In this document: positions 1-7,812 of the stretch, piece after piece
Position numbering within the stretch: position 1 is the first letter of the stretch
Layout of the letters: the number at the start of each line of letters is the position of its first letter
NCBI RefSeq assembly: GCF_016653405.1
Contig: NZ_NHSN01000025.1
Span: 335,352-399,351 of the forward strand
DNA: 64,000 bases
Source: Halorhodospira halophila
Lineage (GTDB): Bacteria > Pseudomonadota > Gammaproteobacteria > Nitrococcales > Halorhodospiraceae
Reading direction: 5' to 3'
The notes under the pieces: generated by a model
What the model was told of the DNA's origin: nothing
What the model saw: only the letters and a program-made list of their open reading frames with translations
Database searches by the model: none
Made by a program: the position numbers and the translations under genes

Positions 1-525
1 CTCGACCCCCCCGAGGATGCCGAGGAGCGCTTCGGCGAGGCGGCCCTGGAGGACTGGATCTACGTCCGCGACAACCGCGGCGACGAGGGCTGGGTGCAGG
101 AGCGCTTCCTGATGGCCGAGCCGCCGGCCAGGGTGCGCATCGGCCGGGTTGAGGAAGAGCGCGACGCCGCCCTGGAGCGGATCGCAGAGCTGGAGGACGA
201 ACTGACCGGGCAGGCGGAAGAGAAGGACGCCCTGAGCGAGGAGCTGGCCGAGGCCGAGGCGCGCATCGAGGAGCTGGAGGCCGACCTGGAGGCCGCCAGC
301 GACGGCTACGAGCTGGTCGAGGCCAACGAACAGCTCCAGGAGCGGGTGGAGCGGCTGCTCGAGCGCAACGAGCAGCTGGAGGAGCAGAACTCCGCCCTCG
401 CCGAGCGCAGCCGCCAGGAGTGGTTTTTGGCTGGCGCCGGCGTGCTGGTGGGCGGGCTGATCCTCGGACTGATCCTGCCGCATCTGCGCCCGCGCCGCCG
501 GGACAGCTGGGGCGGCGGGCTGTAA
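1..525 (+). CDS. TIGR04211-type SH3-domain membrane protein, 3' part only
   Basis: The frame is open from the first base, so the start lies outside the window. The visible 174 residues begin with the end of a bacterial SH3-like domain (GWVQERFL at residues 30-37). A long acidic, leucine-heptad coiled coil follows (about 48-138), then one transmembrane helix (about 141-160) and a short basic tail (RPRRR). This SH3 / coiled coil / C-terminal anchor order matches the TIGR04211 (E. coli YgiM-like) family. Such proteins are thought to sit in the inner membrane with the SH3 domain in the periplasm; their exact role is not established. argE starts 4 bases after the stop. Confidence 0.75.
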   Translation, partial: LDPPEDAEERFGEAALEDWIYVRDNRGDEGWVQERFLMAEPPARVRIGRVEEERDAALERIAELEDELTGQAEEKDALSEELAEAEARIEELEADLEAASDGYELVEANEQLQERVERLLERNEQLEEQNSALAERSRQEWFLAGAGVLVGGLILGLILPHLRPRRRDSWGGGL

Positions 526-529
526 CGCC

Positions 530-1699
530 GTGACCGCGCCGCTGCCGGCCCTGCACGAGATGATCGCCGAGCTGGTCGCCGAGCCGTCGGTGAGCAGCGT
601 CGAGGCGGAGCACGACCAGGGCAACCGTGGCATCACCGAGCGACTGGCCGGCTGGCTCGAGGATCTGGGCTTCGACTGCCGCATCGAGGCCCTGCCCGGC
701 CGTCCGGAGAAGACCAACCTCACCGCCACCCTGGCCCCAGCGCGGGCACCGGAGCGGGGCGGATTGGCCCTGTGCGGGCACACCGACACCGTCCCCTGCG
801 ATCCGCAGCGCTGGTCCGGCGACCCGTGGCGCCTGCGCGAGGTGGACGGCCGCCTCTACGGACTGGGCGTGACCGACATGAAGGCGTTCCTGGCCCTGGC
901 CGTCGAGGCGGCCCGCGAGGTCAACCCGGCGCAGCTACAGGCGCCGCTGACCCTGCTCTGCACGGCGGACGAGGAGAGCGGCATGGACGGCGTGCGCGCC
1001 CTGCTCGACGCCCACCCGGAGGGCCTGGGCCCACACCATGCAGTGGTCGGCGAGCCGACCCGCAACCACCCGGTGCACGTGCACAAGGGCATGATGATGG
1101 AGGCGCTCCACATCGAGGGGCGGGCCGGGCACTCCAGCGACCCGCGCCTGGGGCGCAACGCCCTGGACGCCATGACCCGGGTGCTCAACGCCCTGATCGC
1201 CTGGCGCGAGGAACTGGCCGCCACCCACCGGGACGAGCGCTTCGCCGTGGCCCACCCGACCCTCAACCTCGGGCACATCCGCGGCGGCGACAACCCCAAC
1301 CGCATCTGCGGCGAGGCGGAGCTGCACATCGACCTGCGCCCCCTGCCCGGCATGGATCCGGCGGCACTGCAGCAGGAGCTCGACCGGCGCCTGGCCGAGG
1401 CCCTCGGCGACGACGCCGTACACCTAACCCGCCGCCCCCTGTTCCCGGCCCATCCGCCCATGGCCACGCCAGCGGACGCCGAGGTGGTGCGCTTCGCCGA
1501 GTCGGTCACCGGCCACCCGGCCGGTGCCGTGGCCTTCGCCACGGAGGCGCCCTACCTGACCCGGCTGGGTATGGACGTGGTGGTCCTCGGCCCCGGCGAG
1601 ATCGAGCAGGCCCACCAGCCCGACGAGTCCATCGCCATCGAGCGTCTGGCGCCCACCGTGGCGCTTCTGCGCCGCTTCATCCACCGCTTCTGCCTGTAG
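530..1699 (+). CDS. argE: Acetylornithine deacetylase
   Basis: This cytoplasmic M20 metallohydrolase removes the acetyl group from N2-acetylornithine to give ornithine in the linear arginine pathway. The 389-residue length is normal. The di-zinc ligands can be read: H84 and D86 in GHTDTVP, D116 in TDMKAF, E149 in the TADEESG run with E148 as likely general base, E175 in GEPT, and H362 near the C-terminus. The dimerisation domain lies at about 185-295. The start is GTG. It begins 4 bases after the preceding gene and is followed 14 bases later by argA, so the first and fifth steps of the pathway are encoded together. A DapE-like specificity is possible but less likely given that neighbour. Confidence 0.93.
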   Translation: MTAPLPALHEMIAELVAEPSVSSVEAEHDQGNRGITERLAGWLEDLGFDCRIEALPGRPEKTNLTATLAPARAPERGGLALCGHTDTVPCDPQRWSGDPWRLREVDGRLYGLGVTDMKAFLALAVEAAREVNPAQLQAPLTLLCTADEESGMDGVRALLDAHPEGLGPHHAVVGEPTRNHPVHVHKGMMMEALHIEGRAGHSSDPRLGRNALDAMTRVLNALIAWREELAATHRDERFAVAHPTLNLGHIRGGDNPNRICGEAELHIDLRPLPGMDPAALQQELDRRLAEALGDDAVHLTRRPLFPAHPPMATPADAEVVRFAESVTGHPAGAVAFATEAPYLTRLGMDVVVLGPGEIEQAHQPDESIAIERLAPTVALLRRFIHRFCL

Positions 1700-1713
1700 G
1701 CCGCGGAGCCCCA

Positions 1714-3048
1714 ATGCGTCTCGCCGACCTCGATCCGCAGCAGTTCGTGGAGTGGTTCCGCCACGCGGCGCCGTACATCAACGCCCACCGCGGGCGAACC
1801 TTCGTCGTCGCCTTCCCCGGCGCCGCCGTCGAGGGCCCGCGCATCGACGGCCTGATCCACGACCTGGCGGTGCTGGCCAGCCTGGGCGTGCGCCTGGTGC
1901 TGGTCCCCGGCGCCCGCCCCCAGGTGGAGGGGCGCCTGCGCCGCCGCGGCCTGGAACCGCGCTACGCCCAGGGCAGCACCGGCCTACGCATCACCGACGG
2001 CGACGCCCTGGAGTGCGTGCGCGATGCCATCGGCGAGGTACGCACCCGGCTCGAGGCGCGCCTTTCCACCGGCGTGGCCACCTCACCGATGGCCGGCCTG
2101 CGCCTACGCGTAGCCTCGGGCAACGTCATTACCGCCCGCCCGGTGGGGGTGCGCGACGGCATCGATCACCTCTACACCGGCGAGGTACGCCGGGTGGACG
2201 CCGACGCCCTGCGCCGGCGCCTGGACGACGGCGACGTGGCCCTGGTCTCGCCGCTGGGCTACTCGCCCACCGGCGAGGCGTTCAACCTCTCGGCCGAGTC
2301 CGTGGCCCGGGCCGTGGGCGAGGCGCTAGCGGCGGACAAACTCATCCATCTGACCCGGCACGCCCCCCTGCGCGACGCCGACGGCGCCCCGGTGCGCGAA
2401 CTGACCCCGCGCGAGGCGCGGGCCCGCCTGGACGCCGGCGGGCTCGCCGACGACGCCCGGCGCCTGCTGCACAGCGCGCACCAGGCCTGCCTGGGCGGCG
2501 TCGGCCGGGTCCACCTGCTCGACCGCACCCAGGACGGCGCCCTGCTGCTGGAGCTCTTCACCCGGGACGGCGTGGGCACGCTGATCGCCCCGGAGCCGTT
2601 CGAGTCCCTGCGCACCGCCGGGCTCGACGACATCCCCGGCATCCTCGGCCTCATCCGCCCGCTGGAGGAGAGCGGCGCGCTGGTCTACCGCCCCCAGGAG
2701 CTGCTCGAAGAGCAGATCAGCGCCTTCACCGTGGCCGAGCGCGACGGCGCCGTAGTCGCCACGGGCGCCCTGCTGCCGTGGCCGGCCGAGGATGCCGGCG
2801 AGATCGCCTGCCTGGCCGTGGACCCGGACTACCGCGGCGCCGGGCGCGCCGACGCCCTGGTCCGCCGCCTGGAGCAGCAGGCCCGCGGCCACGGGCTGCA
2901 CCGGCTGTTCGTGCTCACCACCCGGGCCGAGCACTGGTTCCGCGAACGCGGCTTCGAGCCCGCCGCCCCGGAGGCCCTACCGGCCACGCGGCGGGCGCTC
3001 TACGACCGGACCCGGGGCTCGAAGGTCCTGGTCCGGGACATTCCGTGA
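1714..3048 (+). CDS. argA: Amino-acid N-acetyltransferase (N-acetylglutamate synthase)
   Basis: ArgA acetylates glutamate with acetyl-CoA, the first committed step of arginine synthesis, and in this class is normally inhibited by arginine. The 444 residues match E. coli ArgA (443). Residues 1-280 form the amino-acid-kinase-like regulatory domain (FVVAFPGAAVEG near 27; LVLVPGARPQ near 63). The last 150 or so form the GNAT acetyltransferase, with the acetyl-CoA loop around DYRGAGRADALV. ATG 1714 is chosen because GGAG lies 6-9 bases upstream and the N-terminus aligns with the family. The frame is open much further upstream through argE, but that extension is read-through of argE in another frame. 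Confidence 0.92.
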   Translation: MRLADLDPQQFVEWFRHAAPYINAHRGRTFVVAFPGAAVEGPRIDGLIHDLAVLASLGVRLVLVPGARPQVEGRLRRRGLEPRYAQGSTGLRITDGDALECVRDAIGEVRTRLEARLSTGVATSPMAGLRLRVASGNVITARPVGVRDGIDHLYTGEVRRVDADALRRRLDDGDVALVSPLGYSPTGEAFNLSAESVARAVGEALAADKLIHLTRHAPLRDADGAPVRELTPREARARLDAGGLADDARRLLHSAHQACLGGVGRVHLLDRTQDGALLLELFTRDGVGTLIAPEPFESLRTAGLDDIPGILGLIRPLEESGALVYRPQELLEEQISAFTVAERDGAVVATGALLPWPAEDAGEIACLAVDPDYRGAGRADALVRRLEQQARGHGLHRLFVLTTRAEHWFRERGFEPAAPEALPATRRALYDRTRGSKVLVRDIP

Positions 3049-3078
3049 TCCGCCAAACCTGAGGAGTGCTTCGGGCTG

Positions 3079-3873
3079 ATGCGCGCCTATCTCGATCTCG
3101 TCCGCCACGTCATGGAGCACGGCCACCGCAAGGCCGACCGGACCGGCACCGGCACGCTGTCGATCTTCGGCCACCAGATGCGCTTCGACCTGCAGGCCGG
3201 CTTCCCGCTGGTGACCACCAAGCGCGTGTTCTGGCGCGGCGTGGCCGAGGAGCTGCTGTGGTTCATCCGCGGCAGCACCAACGCCCGCGAGCTGGAGGAG
3301 CGCGGGGTGCGGATCTGGTCGCCGTGGGCCGACCCGGACGGCGAGCTGGGACCGGTCTACGGCGCCCAGTGGCGCAGCTGGCGCGCGGCGGACGGCGGCG
3401 AGATCGATCAGCTCCGCCAGGTACTCGACCAGCTGCGCGAGCGCCCCGACTCCCGCCGGCACCTGGTCAGCGCCTGGAACGTGGGCGAGCTTGAGCGCAT
3501 GAACCTGCCGCCCTGCCACCTGCTCTTCCAGTTCTATGTGGCCGACGGGCGGCTCTCCTGCCAGCTCTATCAGCGCAGCGCCGACCTGTTCCTGGGCGTG
3601 CCGTTCAACATCGCCTCGTACAGCCTGCTCACCCACCTGGTGGCCCGCCACGTGGGCCTGGACGTGGGCGAGTTCATCTGGACCGGCGGCGACTGCCACC
3701 TCTACCTCAACCACCTGGAACAGGCTCGCGAGCAGCTCGGCCGCGAGCCGCGGCCACTGCCCACCCTGCACATCGACCCGGCGGTCACCGACCTCTTTGC
3801 GGTGCGCTTCGAGCACCTGCAGCTGACGGGCTACGACCCCCACCCCAAGCTGACCGCCCCGGTGGCGGTGTGA
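3079..3873 (+). CDS. thyA: Thymidylate synthase
   Basis: ThyA methylates dUMP to dTMP with methylenetetrahydrofolate, producing dihydrofolate that FolA must recycle. It has 264 residues, the same as E. coli. The nucleophile is C146 in [12 protein letters not shown]. Other signatures are RTGTGT (21-26), the [20 protein letters not shown] dUMP-binding region, and the C-terminal TAPVAV that closes the active site. GAGGAG at 3061-3066 supports the ATG. Its usual partner folA lies only 945 bases downstream but is separated by an inserted two-gene module. Confidence 0.97.
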   Translation: MRAYLDLVRHVMEHGHRKADRTGTGTLSIFGHQMRFDLQAGFPLVTTKRVFWRGVAEELLWFIRGSTNARELEERGVRIWSPWADPDGELGPVYGAQWRSWRAADGGEIDQLRQVLDQLRERPDSRRHLVSAWNVGELERMNLPPCHLLFQFYVADGRLSCQLYQRSADLFLGVPFNIASYSLLTHLVARHVGLDVGEFIWTGGDCHLYLNHLEQAREQLGREPRPLPTLHIDPAVTDLFAVRFEHLQLTGYDPHPKLTAPVAV

Positions 3874-3961
3874 ATCTGCAGCCAATAACTCCGATATGCC
3901 ATCATGAGGCGTGATATGACGCAGTTTTAAGCGCGACCCACGGCGACCTCAGGATGCCAGC

Positions 3962-4327
3962 ATGGCCGAGACACCCGCGAAGCCGCAGCACACTTCCAAC
4001 TACCGGCGACTGCGCACTCAGCGAGCGCAGGCTGCGCGGGATCGCGTACTCCCTCTTGCTCATGAGGCATTGGGACGCCTTCAGAAGCTTGGAGTGGAAG
4101 CCCGCGTGACGGGATCGCTGGCACGGGGCACATTCCACGAGCGCTCGGATGTCGACTTCCTGATCATCCGATTGCCCGACGAGGAGCTGCGGTATCGGCT
4201 GGAGCGCGTCATCGAGGAGACGATGGCCGGCATCCCGTTTGATGTCGTCTATCTCGATGAGGTCAGTCATCCCGAACTCCGCCGACGATTCCTTGAGGCC
4301 GCCCGTGACCGAAGCAATCTGGCGTGA
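3962..4327 (+). CDS. MNT-type minimal nucleotidyltransferase (MntA-like antitoxin)
   Basis: A 121-residue protein of the polymerase-beta-like minimal nucleotidyltransferase fold. The active-site signature is complete: GSLARG at 51-56, D63 and D65 in SDVDFL, and a third acidic residue D94 in FDVVYL. Proteins of this type usually pair with a HEPN RNase and neutralise it by transferring nucleotides to it (MntA/HepT modules). The next gene overlaps it by 23 bases and is HEPN-like, so a toxin-antitoxin role is inferred. The base composition of this gene and its partner is visibly less GC-rich than the flanking thyA and folA, suggesting acquisition by transfer. A stand-alone RNA-modifying role is not excluded. 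Confidence 0.8.
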   Translation: MAETPAKPQHTSNYRRLRTQRAQAARDRVLPLAHEALGRLQKLGVEARVTGSLARGTFHERSDVDFLIIRLPDEELRYRLERVIEETMAGIPFDVVYLDEVSHPELRRRFLEAARDRSNLA

Positions 4328-4793
4328 TATCGAGATTGAACTTGAACGTCTCGAGCGCGAGGAAGGGTTCACGCAACGCTTGCTCCAGGAAATGCCCGAA
4401 GACCCGCCGTCGGACTCTTATGTTGAATGGCGGGATAAGAAGGCGCTCTCCGATGCCGTTGAGTCCCTCTACACCGGGATGGAACGAGTCCTGAACATCG
4501 TTGCCGAGCACTGCGATGGAGAAGCGCCCGCCGGCCGCGACTGGCACCGGCGCCTGATTGACCGCCTTGCCCACGAAGGCGCCGACAGCCAACGGCCGCC
4601 ATTGCTCTCATCGGAGACCGCCGAGCGGCTCCACGATCTACGCGGTTTCAGACATCGCTCCCGCCAGGGCTACGGCGCTGAACTCGACTGGCGGAAAACG
4701 CGCCGGGCCGGAGGCGACGCACTCGACGCACTAACCGCCTTCCGCAACGACCTGCACGTGTTCGGGCGAGCACTCGGCCTGCACGACCATTAA
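4305..4793 (+). CDS. HepT-like HEPN-domain protein (putative RNase toxin)
   Basis: About 162 residues, mostly helical, directly overlapping the nucleotidyltransferase gene. GTG 4305 is preferred: upstream methionines in this frame would extend deep into the previous gene and encode unrelated sequence. The region LRGFRHRSRQGYGAELD (residues 112-128) resembles the FRHxxRxxY signature I associate with HepT-like family 2 (DUF86-related) proteins. The classical HEPN catalytic pattern is R-x4-6-H. Here the nearest reading is R113 to H117, only three residues apart, so catalytic competence is uncertain. The function is inferred from the partner gene and helical character rather than from strong motif identity. 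Confidence 0.6.
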   Translation: MTEAIWRDIEIELERLEREEGFTQRLLQEMPEDPPSDSYVEWRDKKALSDAVESLYTGMERVLNIVAEHCDGEAPAGRDWHRRLIDRLAHEGADSQRPPLLSSETAERLHDLRGFRHRSRQGYGAELDWRKTRRAGGDALDALTAFRNDLHVFGRALGLHDH

Positions 4794-4818
4794 CCCTCTT
4801 CCACCGGGGAACGGATTC

Positions 4819-5307
4819 ATGGAAATCGTCCTTGTCGCCATCGTCGGCCGCAACGGCGTCATCGGCGCCGACGGCGACCAGCCGTGGCACTTCCGCTGTG
4901 ACCTACAGCACTTCAAGGCGATCACCCGCGGCCACCCGGTGATCATGGGCCGGCGCACCTTCGCCGCCATCGGCCGCCCGCTGCCGCAGCGGACCAACAT
5001 TATCCTCAGCCGCGACCCGGCCTTCGCCGCCGAAGGCGTCGAGGTGGCCGCCGACGCGGAGAGCGCCCTGGCCCGCGCCCAGGCGGCGGCCGGGGGCGAG
5101 CAGGTGATGATCCTCGGCGGCGGCGCGGTCTACCGGCTCTTCCTGCCCCGCGCCCACCGGGTGGAGCTGACCGAGGTGGATGACGCCCCGCCCGGCGACA
5201 CCACCTTCCCGGCGCTGGGCGACGACTGGCGGGAGACCGCCCGGGACGAGGCCGAGGAAGACGGCTACCGCCTGACCTTCCGCACCCTGCTCCGTCGCGA
5301 CGGTTGA
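4819..5307 (+). CDS. folA: Dihydrofolate reductase
   Basis: FolA reduces dihydrofolate to tetrahydrofolate with NADPH, regenerating the cofactor oxidised by ThyA. It has 162 residues. Signatures include the Met20-type loop with PWHF (22-25), the catalytic acidic residue D28, the NADPH-binding MGRRTFAAIG (43-52), and GGGAVYRLFL near residue 98. It sits 25 bases downstream of the HEPN-like gene and 12 bases upstream of a radical SAM gene, so the four genes from 3962 could be one transcript. The usual direct thyA-folA adjacency is interrupted here. Confidence 0.95.
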   Translation: MEIVLVAIVGRNGVIGADGDQPWHFRCDLQHFKAITRGHPVIMGRRTFAAIGRPLPQRTNIILSRDPAFAAEGVEVAADAESALARAQAAAGGEQVMILGGGAVYRLFLPRAHRVELTEVDDAPPGDTTFPALGDDWRETARDEAEEDGYRLTFRTLLRRDG

Positions 5308-5319
5308 CCCGGAGGCGCC

Positions 5320-6282
5320 GTGTACCAGTACCTGTTCGGCCCCGTCCCCTCCCGCCGTCTGGGCATGTCCCTGGGCGTGGATCTGGTCCCGCACAAGGTG
5401 TGCAGCTTCAACTGCGTCTACTGCGAGTGCGGCCGCACCACCCGGCTGACCGTCGCCCGCGACACCTACGTGCCGCTGGAGGCGGTGACCGCCGAACTCG
5501 AGCACTACCTGGCCCACCACCGCCCGCCGGATTTCTTCACCTTCTCCGGCGCCGGTGAACCCACCCTCAACAGCCACCTGGGCGAGGTGCTGGCCTTCAT
5601 CCGCGAACGCGCGCCGCAGGCGCGCACGGCGGTGATCACCAACACCAGCCTGATCGACGACCCGCAGGTGCGCGCCGAGCTGGCCGCCGCCGATGTCGTC
5701 ATGCCGTCGCTGGATGCCGCCACCGAGCGAACCTTCCGGCGCATGGACCGCCCCTCGCCGCGGGTGCGCCTGCAGCCGCTGCTCGACGGCCTAGTGGCTT
5801 TCCGCGACCGCTTCAGCGGGGCCATCTGGCTGGAGGTGGTGATCCTCCCCGGCCACAACGACCACCCCGAGGACCTGGCCGCCCTGCGCGAGGCCCTGGT
5901 GCGCATCCGCGCCGACCGCATCCAGCTCAATACCCTCGACCGCCCCGGCACCGAGACCGACCTACAGCCCGCCCCGCGCGAGCAGTTGGAGCGAATCGCC
6001 GCCGAATGGGGGCTGGGGAACGTCCACGTAGTCGGCGCCGCCCCGCCCCCTGCCACCGAGGCGGGCTACCGCAGCGATGGCGGCTCCAACACCGTACTCG
6101 CGACCCTGGCCCGCCGCCCCTGCACCGCCGACGACCTGGCGCACCTGCTCGGCCTCCCCACCGACGAGGTGACCGCACGCCTGGCCACCCTGGAGGCAGA
6201 GGGGCAAATCACCGCCGTGGTGCAGGAGCGCGGGGTGTTCTACCAGGCCACGGACCGCGCCGCCCGGGGCGAGGCGGAGTGA
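5320..6282 (+). CDS. Radical SAM protein with C-terminal winged-helix-like segment
   Basis: A 320-residue radical SAM enzyme. C28, C32 and C35 form the CxxxCxxC motif (CSFNCVYC) that binds the catalytic 4Fe-4S cluster, and GAGEPTLN near residue 78 is the SAM-binding GGE-like motif. The N-terminal FGPVPSRRLGMSLG is typical of a conserved radical SAM family whose substrate is unknown to me. The last 75 residues or so (LARRPCTADDLAHLLGLP onward) read as a small winged-helix domain ending with a Phe-Tyr-rich strand. The start is GTG with GGAGG at 5311-5315. The position after folA hints at a pterin or nucleotide link, but that is only inference. Confidence 0.8.
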   Translation: MYQYLFGPVPSRRLGMSLGVDLVPHKVCSFNCVYCECGRTTRLTVARDTYVPLEAVTAELEHYLAHHRPPDFFTFSGAGEPTLNSHLGEVLAFIRERAPQARTAVITNTSLIDDPQVRAELAAADVVMPSLDAATERTFRRMDRPSPRVRLQPLLDGLVAFRDRFSGAIWLEVVILPGHNDHPEDLAALREALVRIRADRIQLNTLDRPGTETDLQPAPREQLERIAAEWGLGNVHVVGAAPPPATEAGYRSDGGSNTVLATLARRPCTADDLAHLLGLPTDEVTARLATLEAEGQITAVVQERGVFYQATDRAARGEAE

Positions 6283-6591
6283 CGTCAGGGACTTGGGTGC
6301 CGCGAAGCCGCGCACGCCTTCAACCACTACTGCAAGAGGCCTGCGAAACTTATTGAAAATATTGCGCCATTCCCCACCAGACGTATTGCGCCGATCCTCG
6401 ACCATCGTGTAAAAGGTGGCGTATCCGCTGAGCCGCTTGAAAAGGCTCAACGGAGCCCGTGACGCGGGGGCACTCAAGCATCGCCGGCACCGGCCGACAA
6501 CGGTTGGTGAGGGACCGGCTCGCGGAAACGGCGGCCCCGGCTGACAGAACGACAAAAGCAGAAGCTCAGAAAAAGACGAGGAGCACCCCCT
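6283..6591 (+). other. 309-base gene-free region upstream of the porin
   Basis: No credible gene is seen on either strand. The middle (about 6345-6450) is distinctly more AT-rich than its surroundings. It carries ATTGCGCC twice, about 24 bases apart, and a perfect hairpin TGAGCC / GGCTCA (6429-6434 and 6444-6449, nine-base loop). The end holds the porin ribosome-binding site (GAGGAG at 6580-6585). It probably acts as a long regulated leader for the porin gene. A minus-strand reading frame crosses it but lacks any recognised domain. Confidence 0.5.
6386..6413 (+). promoter_or_regulatory. Candidate sigma70 promoter for the porin gene
   Basis: TTGCGC (6386-6391) and TGTAAA (6408-6413) are spaced by 16 bases within the AT-richer part of the leader. 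Both boxes are imperfect matches. Transcription from here would give a leader of roughly 170 bases containing the hairpin at 6429-6449. Confidence 0.35.
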
Positions 6592-7710
6592 ATGAAGAAG
6601 CAACTCATCACTCTGGCGACGGCCACCGCCATGGCCGCCCCGGTGGCCGTCCTTGCCGACAGCCACGACGACGGCATGGGCTGGTTCGACCTGTACGGTC
6701 GCGTCCACCTCTCCCTTGACCATGAGGGATACGATGACGCAAACGGCGACAGTGGCAGTCTGCAGGTGCACGACCGTCGTTCCCGACTGGGTATCCAGGG
6801 CGAGAATGAGCTGGACAACGGCGTCACTGCTTTCTATCAGTACGAGATCCAGATGAACCTCGACAGCTTCGAGGATCTGGATAACCTCCTGAATGATGGG
6901 GATGCCAAGCGAGATACCTTCGTCGGCCTACGCTCTGACGAGCTCGGCCAACTGCGTGTGGGCCGTCTCGGCATCCTCAACAGCATCGCTTACGGCCCCG
7001 GCAACTACTTCGCCACGCAGGCAGGGGACCCGGCCAATATTCTCAGCGCGGCAACCCCGCTGCCGGCTCGGTACGGGTTCGCCGATGATAACTGGGACGA
7101 GGAACAGTCAAACCCGGCCATCGAATACACCACCCCGAGCTTCGGGTCGGTGTCGGCGCGCGCCATCCTGATGCCCTCGCATGTGGACATCCCCGGGGAT
7201 CAGGAGCACAACTGGATGGTGATGGTGGACTACGCGGAGGGCCCGCTCTCGCTGCAGGGCACCGTCGCCGAGTGGTACGCAGTGGACGATCCGGACGACA
7301 GCGCCATGGTGTTCGTGGCCCAGGGCAACTACGACCTGGGCGGCGTGAATGTCGGCGGCGGCGCGCTGACGGTCAGCAGCGACGACGATGACGCCGACAA
7401 CAGCGCCGTCTGGTTGGGCGGCAACATGCCGGTCACCGAACGCGGCACTGCCAAGGCCCAGCTCTCGTACCTGAGCGGGGATCGCAGCGACTCCGACGCG
7501 AGCATCTTCGCGGTAGGCTACGACTTCGCGCTGGCTGAGCGCACCACGCTCTACGCCAACGCTGTCTTTATCGACAATGACGATGAACAAGCCATTGTGC
7601 CGCACGGCTACGCTTCTACGGCACCGAGCACTGCCATCGAAGACGAGCCGAGCATCGAGCCCGGCGATAGTGGCACGGTGGTGTCCGGAGGCGTGATTTA
7701 CAACTTCTAA
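6592..7710 (+). CDS. Outer-membrane general porin (Gram-negative porin family)
   Basis: 372 residues. The N-terminal 22 residues form a clear Sec signal (MKKQLITLATATAMAAPVAVLA, cut after ALA), followed by amphipathic strand pattern and an aromatic C-terminus (VIYNF) recognised by the BAM machinery. WFDLYGRVHLSL at the mature start and RSRLGIQGENEL are typical of trimeric general porins. It would let small solutes cross the outer membrane. The protein is unusually acidic (for example SSDDDDADNS), fitting a high-salt environment. It stands alone with its own leader and is followed by a strong terminator. Confidence 0.88.
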   Translation: MKKQLITLATATAMAAPVAVLADSHDDGMGWFDLYGRVHLSLDHEGYDDANGDSGSLQVHDRRSRLGIQGENELDNGVTAFYQYEIQMNLDSFEDLDNLLNDGDAKRDTFVGLRSDELGQLRVGRLGILNSIAYGPGNYFATQAGDPANILSAATPLPARYGFADDNWDEEQSNPAIEYTTPSFGSVSARAILMPSHVDIPGDQEHNWMVMVDYAEGPLSLQGTVAEWYAVDDPDDSAMVFVAQGNYDLGGVNVGGGALTVSSDDDDADNSAVWLGGNMPVTERGTAKAQLSYLSGDRSDSDASIFAVGYDFALAERTTLYANAVFIDNDDEQAIVPHGYASTAPSTAIEDEPSIEPGDSGTVVSGGVIYNF

Positions 7711-7736
7711 AGCGGTCCTCACCCGCACAACAAGAA

Positions 7737-7756
7737 GCCCCGGGTGCAACCGGGGC
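7737..7756. terminator. GC-rich hairpin after the porin
   Basis: GCCCCGG (7737-7743) pairs perfectly with CCGGGGC (7750-7756) around a six-base loop. It lies between convergent genes and could help termination in either direction. Confidence 0.6.
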
Positions 7757-7769
7757 CTTGTCTGACTCC

Positions 7770-7795
7770 AGGGCGCCCTCGGGCGCCCTTTTTTT
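7770..7795 (+). terminator. Rho-independent terminator of the porin gene
   Basis: AGGGCGCCC (7770-7778) and GGGCGCCCT (7781-7789) form a perfect inverted repeat followed directly by a run of seven T (7789-7795), a classical intrinsic terminator for the plus strand. The innermost bases cannot all pair because only two bases separate the arms. Confidence 0.88.
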
Positions 7796-7812
7796 GTCTC
7801 GAGATCGGGCTG

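Noticed and set aside
772..1713. In-frame N-terminal extension of argA
   Set aside because: It overlaps argE almost entirely in another frame and is Arg/Pro/Gly-rich; ATG 1714 gives the family length and has GGAG upstream.
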